Source: an uncultured Parabacteroides sp. (lineage in GTDB: Bacteria > Bacteroidota > Bacteroidia > Bacteroidales > Tannerellaceae). Taken from it: a DNA stretch of 36,458 nucleotides. A model generated the notes under the pieces. That model had not been told where the DNA came from, did not search any database, and saw nothing but the letters and a program-made list of their open reading frames with translations. Positions 24,775 to 32,562 of this stretch are shown here, piece after piece (the first letter of the stretch is position 1; the number at the start of each line of letters is the position of its first letter). The translations under genes were made by a program, and so were the position numbers. The stretch spans positions 1 through 36,458 of the forward strand of contig CASEMX010000026.1 in NCBI GenBank assembly GCA_949289155.1. The letters are read 5' to 3'.

Positions 24775-25971
24775 ATGGTGTTGAGCGAAAAAGAGAAAGA
24801 GTTCCTGCGGGCGCACCGCTCGGACGATGTGGCACGGCTTTCGTTGCAGGCGCATAAATATCCGGACCTGAATATCCGTTTCCTGATTGAACAGATTGCG
24901 GCGCGGCAAATTATCGAGCACAAATTGCCGGAATGGTATGCGAACGAGGAGGTTTTTTATCCTTCGAGGGTGTCGCTCGAACAGTGCTCTTCGGAAGTGA
25001 CCGCGCGTTACAAGCAGGCACTTATTTCCGAAGGCGACCGGCTGTGCGACCTGACCGGCGGCTTGGGCATCGATTCTTACTATTTCTCGAAAAAGGCGGG
25101 CGAGGTAATCTACGTGGAGACCGTGCCGGCGCATTTCGAGATGGCACGGCAGAACTTCGCGGCTTTGCAATGCGCCAACGTCCGGACGATTCACGCCGAC
25201 TGCCGGGATTATCTGGAACAGACGGACGAGCAGGTGGATGTCTTTTACATCGACCCTTCCCGGCGGAACAACATAAAAGGGCGCGTCTATGCGCTGTCCG
25301 ACTGCGAACCGAACTTGGTGGAGATGCTGCCACGCCTGTTCGAACGCGCCCCGAAGGTGATTGCCAAGCTCTCGCCGATGCTCGATATTTCCCACACGTT
25401 GCAGCTTCTGCCCCACACGACGGCGATTCATGTGCTTTCGGTACGGAACGAATGCAAAGAGCTGCTTTTCGAGATAGAGAGAGATGCGCTTGAAGAGGAA
25501 CCGAAGGTCTATTGCCTCAATTTCACCTCCAACGGAAGGGAAATGCGGTTTGCTTTCCGGCTGTCGGACGAGCGGGATGCCGCCACGGTCTTGGCTGAGC
25601 AGCCGGAGAATTACCTCTACGAGCCGAATGCCTCGATTCTGAAGGCAGGGGCGTTCAAATCGGTTGCCCGACATTATGGCATCGGGAAATTGCATCCCAG
25701 CAGCCATCTCTACACCTCTGAACGGCTGATAAATGATTTCGCCGGGCGGATTTTCAAGGTGGAGGAGGTCATTCCCTTCTCATCGAAACAGACGAAGCGG
25801 CTCCGCGAATCGATTCCGCAAGCCAACATCACCGTCCGGAACTTTCCGCTGAGCGCGGAGCAACTGCGCGCACGGTTGAAGATAAAAGAGGGCGGGACGA
25901 CCTATCTGTTCGCCACCACCGCACGGGACGGCGAAAAGCTCCTTATCCGCGCCGCGAAAGTGGAGGCGTAA
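24775..25971 (+). CDS. class I SAM methyltransferase, THUMP-like domain
   Basis: A 398-residue protein. An N-terminal helical region (1-85) precedes a Rossmann methyltransferase domain with SAM motif I LCDLTGGLGID (90-100), an acidic loop (VIYVETVP) and the motif-IV-like FYIDPSRR (157-164). The C-terminal half matches the THUMP-like domain seen in Bacteroidota homologues. The substrate is unknown, with RNA most likely. The reading frame can be extended upstream to 24442, but that part is the 41-bp repeat array and precedes the -7 element at 24753. It converges on the AspT/YidE-like gene with a 10-bp gap. Confidence 0.82.
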   Translation: MVLSEKEKEFLRAHRSDDVARLSLQAHKYPDLNIRFLIEQIAARQIIEHKLPEWYANEEVFYPSRVSLEQCSSEVTARYKQALISEGDRLCDLTGGLGIDSYYFSKKAGEVIYVETVPAHFEMARQNFAALQCANVRTIHADCRDYLEQTDEQVDVFYIDPSRRNNIKGRVYALSDCEPNLVEMLPRLFERAPKVIAKLSPMLDISHTLQLLPHTTAIHVLSVRNECKELLFEIERDALEEEPKVYCLNFTSNGREMRFAFRLSDERDAATVLAEQPENYLYEPNASILKAGAFKSVARHYGIGKLHPSSHLYTSERLINDFAGRIFKVEEVIPFSSKQTKRLRESIPQANITVRNFPLSAEQLRARLKIKEGGTTYLFATTARDGEKLLIRAAKVEA

Positions 25972-25981
25972 TCGTTCGCCG

Positions 25982-27655
25982 CTATTGGAAAAAGAGGATA
26001 ACGAACTGTGCGGTAATCACGCGCACGAACATCGACAGCGGATAGACCGTCGCATAAGCCACCGACGGCTCGTCGCCCTCGACGGTTGTGTTCGCATAGT
26101 TCAGCGCCATCGGATTCGCCATGCTGCCGCAAAGCATTCCGACGTTTTTCGCATAGTCGATATGTAAGAAATGGGAAGAGATGAAGCCGACAATCAGCAC
26201 CGGAATCAGCGTCATGGCAAATCCCAAGCCTATCCACAGCAATCCCTCCGCCCGAAAGACGGTCTCGAAGAAATGTGCGCCGGAATCCAGACCCAGCCCT
26301 GCCAAGTAGATGACAATCCCCAGCTGGCGGACCATCAGGTTCGCGCTCTGCGTCGTGTAGGTCGTCAGATGGATGCGCGGGCCGAACGCCCCCATCAGGA
26401 TACCGACGATAATCGGTCCGCCGGCAATGCCCAGTTTAATCGGCGTACTCATTCCGGGTATCGGAATAGGAATCGAACCGAGCAGCACGCCCACCGTCAA
26501 GCCGACGAATATCGCCAGCAGGTTCGGTTCGCGGAGCCGCTTGATTTGGTCGCCCAGAATCTTCTCTACGTTCTTGATGGCATTCTCTTCGCCCACGACC
26601 GTCAGTCGGTCGCCGATTTGCAGGTGCAAATCCGGAGAGGCCAGCAAATCGATGCCGGCGCGGTTCACGCGGGTGATATTAATCCCATACAGGTTGCGCA
26701 GGCGCAGCGAACCGAGCTTCACGCCGTTCACCCGATTGCGCGTCACGATGATGCGGCGCGAAATCAACTGGCTGTCGATGGCGTTCCAGTCGATGTCTTT
26801 CTTGTTCCAATCCACATTCTCCTGCTCGCCGAACAGGACTTTGATGCTCTCGACATCCGCCTTGACCGAGATAATCAGCAGATGGTCGCCCTCCTCCAAG
26901 GTCGTGTCGGAGGTCGGGATGGTGACCTTTCCGTTCCTCCAGACGCGGGAAATCACGAAATGCTTCTCGGTGAGCGACATCGTTTCCTTGATGCTTTTAT
27001 GATAGATGGCCGGATTGCAGACTTGAAATTCGGCGACGTAGGTCTGGGTCTTGTCCGCCTGCTGCCCGCCGTCGGCGACTTTTCCTTTATAAAACAGGGA
27101 ACGGAGCAGAATAATGGCAAGAATTACGCCGACAACACCCAGCGGATAGGTCACGGCACACGCCAACGCCATGTCCGTCACGCCCTTTTCATTCAGCGGG
27201 TCGATTTGCAGCAACGCCTGTTGCGCCGCTCCGAGCGCAGGCGTATTCGTCGCCGCCCCGCAAAGCAATCCCATCGCATCCGAGAGCGTGACGCCCGTCG
27301 TCCAATGGGCCACCAATGCCATGAGCAGCCCCAAAAAGACAATCGCCAGCCCCGCCGAGTTCAGCAGCACGCCCCCCTTCTTCAGCGAAGAGAAGAAGCC
27401 GGGACCTACCTGCAGCCCCAATGTATAAACGAAAATGATTAATCCGAAATTCTGGGCAAACGCCAGCATATCCTTATTCACTTCAATCCCGAAATGCCCA
27501 GCGATAATCCCGGCAAAGAAAACGAACGTAACGCCCAATGAAACCCCGAAGAACTTCAGCTTGCCTAAATAAACGCCCACCGCCGAGACGATGCATATCA
27601 CGGCAACTGCCTGTATCATCGTAGGTTGAAGGAATGTCTCTTGTAACCAATGCAT
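25982..27655 (-). CDS. AspT/YidE-family transporter with two TrkA-C domains
   Basis: A 557-residue inner-membrane protein of the aspartate:alanine exchanger (AAEx/YidE-YbjL) family. Two halves of about five hydrophobic segments (about 15-190 and 385-557) flank a cytoplasmic region with two RCK-C/TrkA-C modules (roughly 205-290 and 290-370; GDHLLIISVKADVE and GDRLTVVGEENAI). Both halves carry a similar glycine-rich GAATNTPALG/GSMANPMALNY motif. Substrate unknown, probably a carboxylate or amino acid. I chose the ATG at 27655; a TTG eight codons upstream is the alternative. The -7 element at 27677-27684 fits this choice. Confidence 0.85.
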   Translation of the reverse strand: MHWLQETFLQPTMIQAVAVICIVSAVGVYLGKLKFFGVSLGVTFVFFAGIIAGHFGIEVNKDMLAFAQNFGLIIFVYTLGLQVGPGFFSSLKKGGVLLNSAGLAIVFLGLLMALVAHWTTGVTLSDAMGLLCGAATNTPALGAAQQALLQIDPLNEKGVTDMALACAVTYPLGVVGVILAIILLRSLFYKGKVADGGQQADKTQTYVAEFQVCNPAIYHKSIKETMSLTEKHFVISRVWRNGKVTIPTSDTTLEEGDHLLIISVKADVESIKVLFGEQENVDWNKKDIDWNAIDSQLISRRIIVTRNRVNGVKLGSLRLRNLYGINITRVNRAGIDLLASPDLHLQIGDRLTVVGEENAIKNVEKILGDQIKRLREPNLLAIFVGLTVGVLLGSIPIPIPGMSTPIKLGIAGGPIIVGILMGAFGPRIHLTTYTTQSANLMVRQLGIVIYLAGLGLDSGAHFFETVFRAEGLLWIGLGFAMTLIPVLIVGFISSHFLHIDYAKNVGMLCGSMANPMALNYANTTVEGDEPSVAYATVYPLSMFVRVITAQFVILFFQ

Positions 27656-27676
27656 ATACTTGATGAATTGTGGGTG

Positions 27677-27684
27677 CAAACTTA
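27677..27684 (-). promoter_or_regulatory. -7 promoter element of the AspT/YidE-like gene
   Basis: TAAGTTTG on the minus strand fits TAnnTTTG, 21 bp before the chosen ATG. No clear -33 box. Confidence 0.5.
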
Positions 27685-27760
27685 CATAAACCTTGCGGAT
27701 TTCTGCGTATGCGGAGCCGGAAAATTATCAACCTGAGACGAAGCACCGCTGACGGCAGCG

Positions 27761-28047
27761 ACCTTTTGTAAGCCTTCAAAACGTTCCTCCCGACGAGAGC
27801 GGCTTTTTGTAAGCCTTCAAAACGTTCCTCCCGACGAGAGCGGCTTTTTGTAAGCCTTCAAAATGTTCCTCCCGACGAGAGCAGCCTTTTGTAAGCCTTC
27901 AAAATGTTCCTCCCGACGAGAGCAGCCTTTTGTAAGCCTTCAAAATGTTCCTCCCGACGAGAGCGACCTTTTGTAAGCCTTCAAAACGTTCCTCCCGACG
28001 AGAGCAGCCTTTTGTAAGCCTTCAAAATGTTCCTCCCGACGAGAGCG
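27761..28047. repeat. 41-bp tandem array upstream of the AspT/YidE-like gene
   Basis: Seven highly similar units of exactly 41 bp, with GTAAGCCTTC beginning at 27768, 27809, 27850, 27891, 27932, 27973 and 28014. Each contains TTCCTCCCGACGAGAGC. Copies differ by a few substitutions (AACGTT/AATGTT; GCGGC/GCAGC/GCGAC). The dyad GGCTT-TTTGT-AAGCC spans unit borders in some copies. The array lies 77 bp upstream of the -7 element and just downstream of the DNA alkylation repair gene. Confidence 0.97.
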
Positions 28048-28071
28048 ATTAATTTTCGGGCATCAAATGGC

Positions 28072-28764
28072 TCAACTGAACGATTCGTCCGGAAATACCG
28101 TTTCGAACTCGAACTTCAGTTCGTCGTAGAACTCGCGCAACTCGTCCGAGGGCGATTCCGCCGAGACCTCGTCCAATACCGCACGGGCATTCTCTGGCGA
28201 AAGGCGGCCGAAGAAACGCAATGCCTGCACAGTTGCCCGCTTTTCGGTCCACGAGGCTTCGGGCTGCTCTTCCGGCTGCAACGTGCAGTGGCTTTCCGCA
28301 AAGAAAATCTCGACGGCAGTCCGGCTTACCGGCAAGTTGCGCTTGAACAACTGCGCGAAAACCAGAAATGCCACGGTGCGGGCAAAGGGCGACTGCGTGT
28401 CCGACAAAAGCGAAACCGCAAAGCCATCCGCCTGCGCCATCAACGGGAAAAGGTTGTTGCTGCACTGCTCGGCAATCTCCGGATAGGGAATCGCGGCAAC
28501 CCACCGGCGTGCCTCGTCGTGCGTCATCTCCTGCGGCGGGAAAACGAGGGTCGCGAGAATCTTCATCTCGCGCACATCCTCTTCCCACAGGGCACGCGCC
28601 AAATCGGCATCGTGTCCGATTTCCTTCGCTATCTGCAGGATTTCGGGCAACGGGACGCCGAATATCAACTTATAATTCATTCCTTTCTGGCGCATGCTGT
28701 TCGCGATGACGCCATTCATTGCCAAGCGTAACCGCCGACGGATATCTGTTAGTTTTTCTTTCAT
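28072..28764 (-). CDS. DNA alkylation repair family protein (AlkD-like HEAT repeat)
   Basis: A 230-residue, all-helical protein resembling the DNA_alkylation (AlkC/AlkD-like) family, which recognises alkylated bases through HEAT-like repeats. Supporting words are LWEEDVREMKILATLVFPPQEM and the helical repeats with WVAAIPYPEIAEQCSNNL; helices continue to about residue 215. I could not place the catalytic Asp and Arg of AlkD with confidence, so activity is uncertain and the protein could be a non-glycosylase member. It starts 5 bp after the DPP III stop, so the two are an operon. Confidence 0.68.
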   Translation of the reverse strand: MKEKLTDIRRRLRLAMNGVIANSMRQKGMNYKLIFGVPLPEILQIAKEIGHDADLARALWEEDVREMKILATLVFPPQEMTHDEARRWVAAIPYPEIAEQCSNNLFPLMAQADGFAVSLLSDTQSPFARTVAFLVFAQLFKRNLPVSRTAVEIFFAESHCTLQPEEQPEASWTEKRATVQALRFFGRLSPENARAVLDEVSAESPSDELREFYDELKFEFETVFPDESFS

Positions 28765-28769
28765 GATGA

Positions 28770-30725
28770 TTATAAAAATGAATACTCCCTGCTATAACGC
28801 AACATCTGCTCGGCGTAACCTTCGGTATAATCCAATGTCACGTCGGTCACTTCGCCCCGGTCGTTCTTTACCTCGCGCATCACCGGATTGACGAATCCCT
28901 TGTAGGGCGAAAGATGCAACCGGGCATAACGGTCGGCGACCTCCTTGTGCAAATCCAAATCGATTTTCACGCCGTAACGCTCCACCAAATCGCGACCCGC
29001 TTCGTAATCGCCTTCGCTCTTGATGCGCTGCACCTCCGCCAAAAGCCGACCGAACAGCGTGCGCAGTTTTTCGTAATCGTTGATAACTACATAGCGTTTG
29101 CCGTCGCGCCGGCGGAGTTCGACAACCTGCTCTGCCTTTCCCTGCTCGAATGCCCAGCGAGCGATAAGCTGGCGATTGCGCATGTGCGCCTCCTCTACAT
29201 CCTTGCCCAATTCGATGCGCACCAACTGCGTCATCAGTCCATTCATCATATAGCGATAATATTCCGCCTTGTATGCCTCTCCGTCCGGAACCAAGCCCAA
29301 CTCCTGCATCTTCGGGTCCGCTAAATAATACAACCCGAAGAGGTCGGCCCGCGCCTCTTCCAACGTCGAAGCATACGCCTTCAACGCATCCGGGTCTGTT
29401 CCGGGAAGCAACTGTCCGGAGCCATGTCCCAAGCACTCGTGCAAATCGGTATGCAAAATGTCAGTCAGGAAACCATACCGGCGCAACAGCGTCCGCTCCG
29501 TTTCGCTCCAGACAAACTCCTCGCTGAAGCCATTCCCTTGCGAAGCCTTATCGTATGCCTCCATAATATTCTCAATCGTAACCGACTTCGAGCCATAATC
29601 GCGCCGAATCCAATCCGCGTTCGGAAGATTGATGCCAATCGGCGTCGAGGGATAGCAATCGCCGCCCAACATCGCGACCGTAATCACTTTCGCGCTCACG
29701 CCCTTCACCTTCGCCTTCTTGAAACACTTATCCACCGGCGAATGGTCCTCGAACCACTGCGCATTTCCGCTAATCGTCTGCGTGCGGCGCGTCGCCTCTT
29801 CGTTGCGGAAATTCACCGTCGCCTCCCAGCTCGCCTTCAATCCCAGCGCATCGCCATACGTCTCGATGAATCCGTTCACGAAATCTACTTGCGAGGCGGT
29901 ATCCTCCACCCAGAGAATCGAATAGGCATCGAAGGTCTTCAAATCGCCCGAACGATAATAACGAATCAGCGTCTCGATAATCTCCGCCTGCTTCTCATTT
30001 TCGGCAAATGCGACAGCCTTCTCCAGCTCCGAGACAATCCGTTCGATGGCAGGAGAATAGAGCCCGCCCACTTTCCAGACATTCTCTTTCAGTTCGCCAT
30101 TTACCTTTTCCAGCCGGCTGTTCAATCCGAACGATACCGGCGTCGCGCTGGCATCTTCCGCCTTCATCTTCCCGTAGAACGCCTCGACTTCTGCTTTCGT
30201 GACGCCTTCACCATAATAATTATTGGCAGACTCCAGAATCCAATCGCGCTCCCCGCTCTGCACCGTACGCTTCGGCAAGACATCCGAGTCGAAAATCACC
30301 GGCTTCAGCCGGGCAATAAACGTATCCACTGTTTCACCTTCGGACAACAGAAGCGCGCCCGACGGCAACGCCCGTACCTCTCGCTCGAAGAACTCTTCCG
30401 AAAATCCGGGGACGAACTTATCCTCCGCATAATGATGATGAATGCCGTTCGCAAACCACACTCGTTTCAAATAGACTTCGAAAGCCTTGAAATCCACAGC
30501 CCCTTTATCGCCCGAATAATTCCGATAAATCGCCTCCAATGTCTTTCGGATAATTAAATTATACCGGCAATTCTGGTCATATAATATATCGCGCCCCATC
30601 AGAGCGGCTTCCGACAAATGATAAAGCAATTGTTTCTGCCGCAACGACAAGGCATCGAAACCCGGCACTTGATATCGCAGCACTTGAATGTCTGCAAATT
30701 GATCAACAATGTAATTGAAATTCAT
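28770..30725 (-). CDS. dipeptidyl peptidase III (M49)
   Basis: A 651-residue zinc aminopeptidase releasing dipeptides from peptide N-termini. The zinc motif is HECLGH (H429-E430 to H434), the Bacteroidota variant of HELLGH, and the third ligand is E457 in LEEARADLFGLYYL. Conserved substrate-cleft words include SANNYYGEG and GDCYPSTPIGINLPNADWIRRDYGSKS (shown in part). There is no signal peptide, so the protein is cytoplasmic and probably acts in peptide turnover. It is driven by the -7 element at 30749 and co-transcribed with the downstream DNA alkylation repair gene. Confidence 0.93.
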   Translation of the reverse strand: MNFNYIVDQFADIQVLRYQVPGFDALSLRQKQLLYHLSEAALMGRDILYDQNCRYNLIIRKTLEAIYRNYSGDKGAVDFKAFEVYLKRVWFANGIHHHYAEDKFVPGFSEEFFEREVRALPSGALLLSEGETVDTFIARLKPVIFDSDVLPKRTVQSGERDWILESANNYYGEGVTKAEVEAFYGKMKAEDASATPVSFGLNSRLEKVNGELKENVWKVGGLYSPAIERIVSELEKAVAFAENEKQAEIIETLIRYYRSGDLKTFDAYSILWVEDTASQVDFVNGFIETYGDALGLKASWEATVNFRNEEATRRTQTISGNAQWFEDHSPVDKCFKKAKVKGVSAKVITVAMLGGDCYPSTPIGINLPNADWIRRDYGSKSVTIENIMEAYDKASQGNGFSEEFVWSETERTLLRRYGFLTDILHTDLHECLGHGSGQLLPGTDPDALKAYASTLEEARADLFGLYYLADPKMQELGLVPDGEAYKAEYYRYMMNGLMTQLVRIELGKDVEEAHMRNRQLIARWAFEQGKAEQVVELRRRDGKRYVVINDYEKLRTLFGRLLAEVQRIKSEGDYEAGRDLVERYGVKIDLDLHKEVADRYARLHLSPYKGFVNPVMREVKNDRGEVTDVTLDYTEGYAEQMLRYSREYSFL

Positions 30726-30748
30726 CTCCTAAATATTAAAACGTGAAG

Positions 30749-30756
30749 CAAATATA
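30749..30756 (-). promoter_or_regulatory. -7 promoter element of the DPP III operon
   Basis: TATATTTG on the minus strand fits TAnnTTTG, 23 bp before the ATG; TAGGAG directly precedes the start codon. Confidence 0.6.
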
Positions 30757-30884
30757 GGACATATCCGCGAAACAATCTGCAGTTTCCGTAAATTTCCCCG
30801 TAAGAGCACCGAAGTTTCTCCGCCTAAAAACCGTTCCTTCATCCCTTTTCTATTAAAAAACAGCTCCAAAACCATTTTTTGAAG

Positions 30885-31171
30885 CCGGCGGCAGAAGCGA
30901 AAACGCCATGCAGGGCTGCAGGAAGGTGGCGCTAACAGCGGAAACGTTTTGCAGGGCTGCACGAAGGTGGCACTAACAGCGAAAACGCTTTGCAGAGCTG
31001 CACGAAGGTGGCGCTAACAGCGAAATCGTTTTGCAGAGCTGCACGAAGGTGGCGCTAACAGCGAAATCGTTTTGCAGAGCTGCACGAACGAAGGTGGCGC
31101 TAACAGCGGAATCGTTTTGCAGAGCTGCATGGGGATTTCGCTGACAATGGAGACGATTTTCAGGCCTCCAT
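30885..31171. repeat. 41-bp tandem array between divergent DPP III and Gfo/Idh genes
   Basis: Units begin GAAGGTGGCGCTAAC at 30922, 30963, 31004, 31045 and 31090; one interval is 45 bp because CGAA is duplicated. Degraded units flank both sides (about 30881-30921 and 31131-31171), giving about seven. Each has two dyads, CGCT-AAC-AGCG and TGCAG-AG-CTGCA, with centres 20.5 bp apart. The array is upstream of both divergent promoters (30749-30756 and 31271-31278). Confidence 0.95.
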
Positions 31172-31270
31172 CGTTGGAGAATTTTCAGAAAACATGCCAA
31201 TCTGTCCCGATTCTGACGGTTTTAAAGAGGCTTTAACTAAAAAATGAATGAAAATATCAAGACGTTTATC

Positions 31271-31278
31271 TATTTTTG
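31271..31278 (+). promoter_or_regulatory. -7 promoter element of the Gfo/Idh/MocA gene
   Basis: TATTTTTG fits TAnnTTTG, 26 bp before the ATG. No good -33 box. Confidence 0.5.
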
Positions 31279-31304
31279 CAAATGCACTTTAATATATAAT
31301 ACCT

Positions 31305-32378
31305 ATGGACAGAAGAATCAAAGTCGGCATTATCGGCTTCGGACGCATGGGAGGGTTTTACTTAACCGAAATGTTGAAGAACCGAAAATGGGATGTCGCA
31401 TATATTTGTGACGTTGACCCGGAAGCAAGGGCTTACGCCCGAAAATTCTCGCCGCAATCGCGCGTCGTTGCGGACGAAGATATTGTGTTTAATGACCCGC
31501 AAGTCGAAGCCGTCGGGCTTTTCACGCTTGCGAACAATCGCTTGGAGCAAATCCAGAAAGCCATCGCTGCCGGAAAGCACATCATCTCAGAAAAACCGGT
31601 AGCTGACACGCCGGAACATGAATGGGAAGCGGTACACGCCATCGAGGCATCCAAGCAATTGGCTACTGTAAATCTCTACCTGCGCAACTCATGGTATCAC
31701 AACACGATTAAACGTTTCATCGAAAGCGGAGAAATCGGAGAATTGGCCATCATCCGCATTTGCCACATGACGCCGGGACTGGCTCCGGGCGAAGGACACG
31801 AATACGAAGGTCCGGCTTTTCATGATTGCGGGATGCATTATGTGGATATTACCCGCTGGTATGCCGGATGCGAATTCAAAACCTGGCACGCCCAAGCTAT
31901 CCGGATGTGGGACTACAAAGACCCGTGGTGGCTGCAATGCCATGGAACTTTCGAGAATGGCGTCGTATTCGATATCACCCAAGGGTTTGTCTATGGACAA
32001 TTGTCGAAAGACCAAACGCATAATTCGTATGTGGATATCATCGGCACGAAAGGTATTGCCCGAATGACACATGACTTCAAAACAGCAGTCGTCGATTTGC
32101 GCGGCGTAACGCAGACCGAACGGATAGAGAAACCGTACGGTGGGAAAAATATCGATGTGCTGTGCGATTTGTTTGCCGATTCTATCGTAGCAAACCGGTT
32201 GCATCCGCAATTAGCCATCGCCCGCGATTCAGCTATTGCATCCGATTATGCGTGGAAATTTCTCGAAGATGCCCGCAAACATGACTTGCCCTCGATAGGC
32301 AACTTGGAAACCTTAGAAGAAATCCGTGAAAGACGAAGAAACATGACCAATGGATATGGCCTTTTGCATAAAAGATAG
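31305..32378 (+). CDS. Gfo/Idh/MocA family NAD(P)-dependent oxidoreductase
   Basis: A 357-residue cytoplasmic sugar/inositol-type dehydrogenase. The Rossmann motif is GFGRMG (11-16), the conserved EKPVAD (96-101) supplies the catalytic lysine, and HDCGMHYVDITRWYAG carries the family's second-domain aspartate and histidine. There is no Tat signal, unlike many Bacteroidetes relatives. The substrate cannot be read from sequence. It is transcribed alone and ends in a strong terminator. Confidence 0.88.
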   Translation: MDRRIKVGIIGFGRMGGFYLTEMLKNRKWDVAYICDVDPEARAYARKFSPQSRVVADEDIVFNDPQVEAVGLFTLANNRLEQIQKAIAAGKHIISEKPVADTPEHEWEAVHAIEASKQLATVNLYLRNSWYHNTIKRFIESGEIGELAIIRICHMTPGLAPGEGHEYEGPAFHDCGMHYVDITRWYAGCEFKTWHAQAIRMWDYKDPWWLQCHGTFENGVVFDITQGFVYGQLSKDQTHNSYVDIIGTKGIARMTHDFKTAVVDLRGVTQTERIEKPYGGKNIDVLCDLFADSIVANRLHPQLAIARDSAIASDYAWKFLEDARKHDLPSIGNLETLEEIRERRRNMTNGYGLLHKR

Positions 32379-32427
32379 AAAAGCAGTCAAAGATGAATTG
32401 AATAGAAAATAAAGAGAGGAAAACCAT

Positions 32428-32475
32428 AAAGGGACTGCTTGTTTTGTTTAGTGCTAAATGAGAGTCCCTTTTTTA
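32428..32475 (+). terminator. terminator after the Gfo/Idh/MocA gene
   Basis: AAAGGGACT (32428-32436) and AGTCCCTTT (32463-32471) form a 9-bp stem with a 26-nt loop, and the T-run continues past the stem to 32474. An AAGCAGTC/GACTGCTT pair overlaps upstream. Confidence 0.7.
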
Positions 32476-32502
32476 ATTAAAAACTGAAAATTGAAAATCA
32501 CA

Positions 32503-32550
32503 AATTATGAATTACAAACTCATGCGTACATTCATTCGTAATTCATAATT
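32503..32550. repeat. 13-bp inverted repeat downstream of yidC
   Basis: AATTATGAATTAC (32503-32515) and GTAATTCATAATT (32538-32550) are exact complements around 22 nt, 13 bp after the yidC stop. This could be the yidC 3' hairpin, but no clear U-tract follows on the minus strand. Confidence 0.6.
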
Positions 32551-32562
32551 CGCAATTATTAT

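Noticed and set aside
24343-25707. 454-codon minus-strand reading frame across the array and methyltransferase gene
   Set aside because: It is antisense to a clear methyltransferase and its remaining part is low-complexity repeat; the array keeps all frames open because its unit has few stops.
26171-27442. 423-codon plus-strand frame opposite the AspT/YidE-like gene
   Set aside because: High GC makes antisense frames long; composition is rich in R, H and Q with no domain.
29424-30557. 377-codon plus-strand frame opposite DPP III
   Set aside because: Antisense shadow of a clear peptidase.
30729-31200. Small minus-strand frames in the 30885 array
   Set aside because: They are translations of the tandem repeat with no start signal or family.
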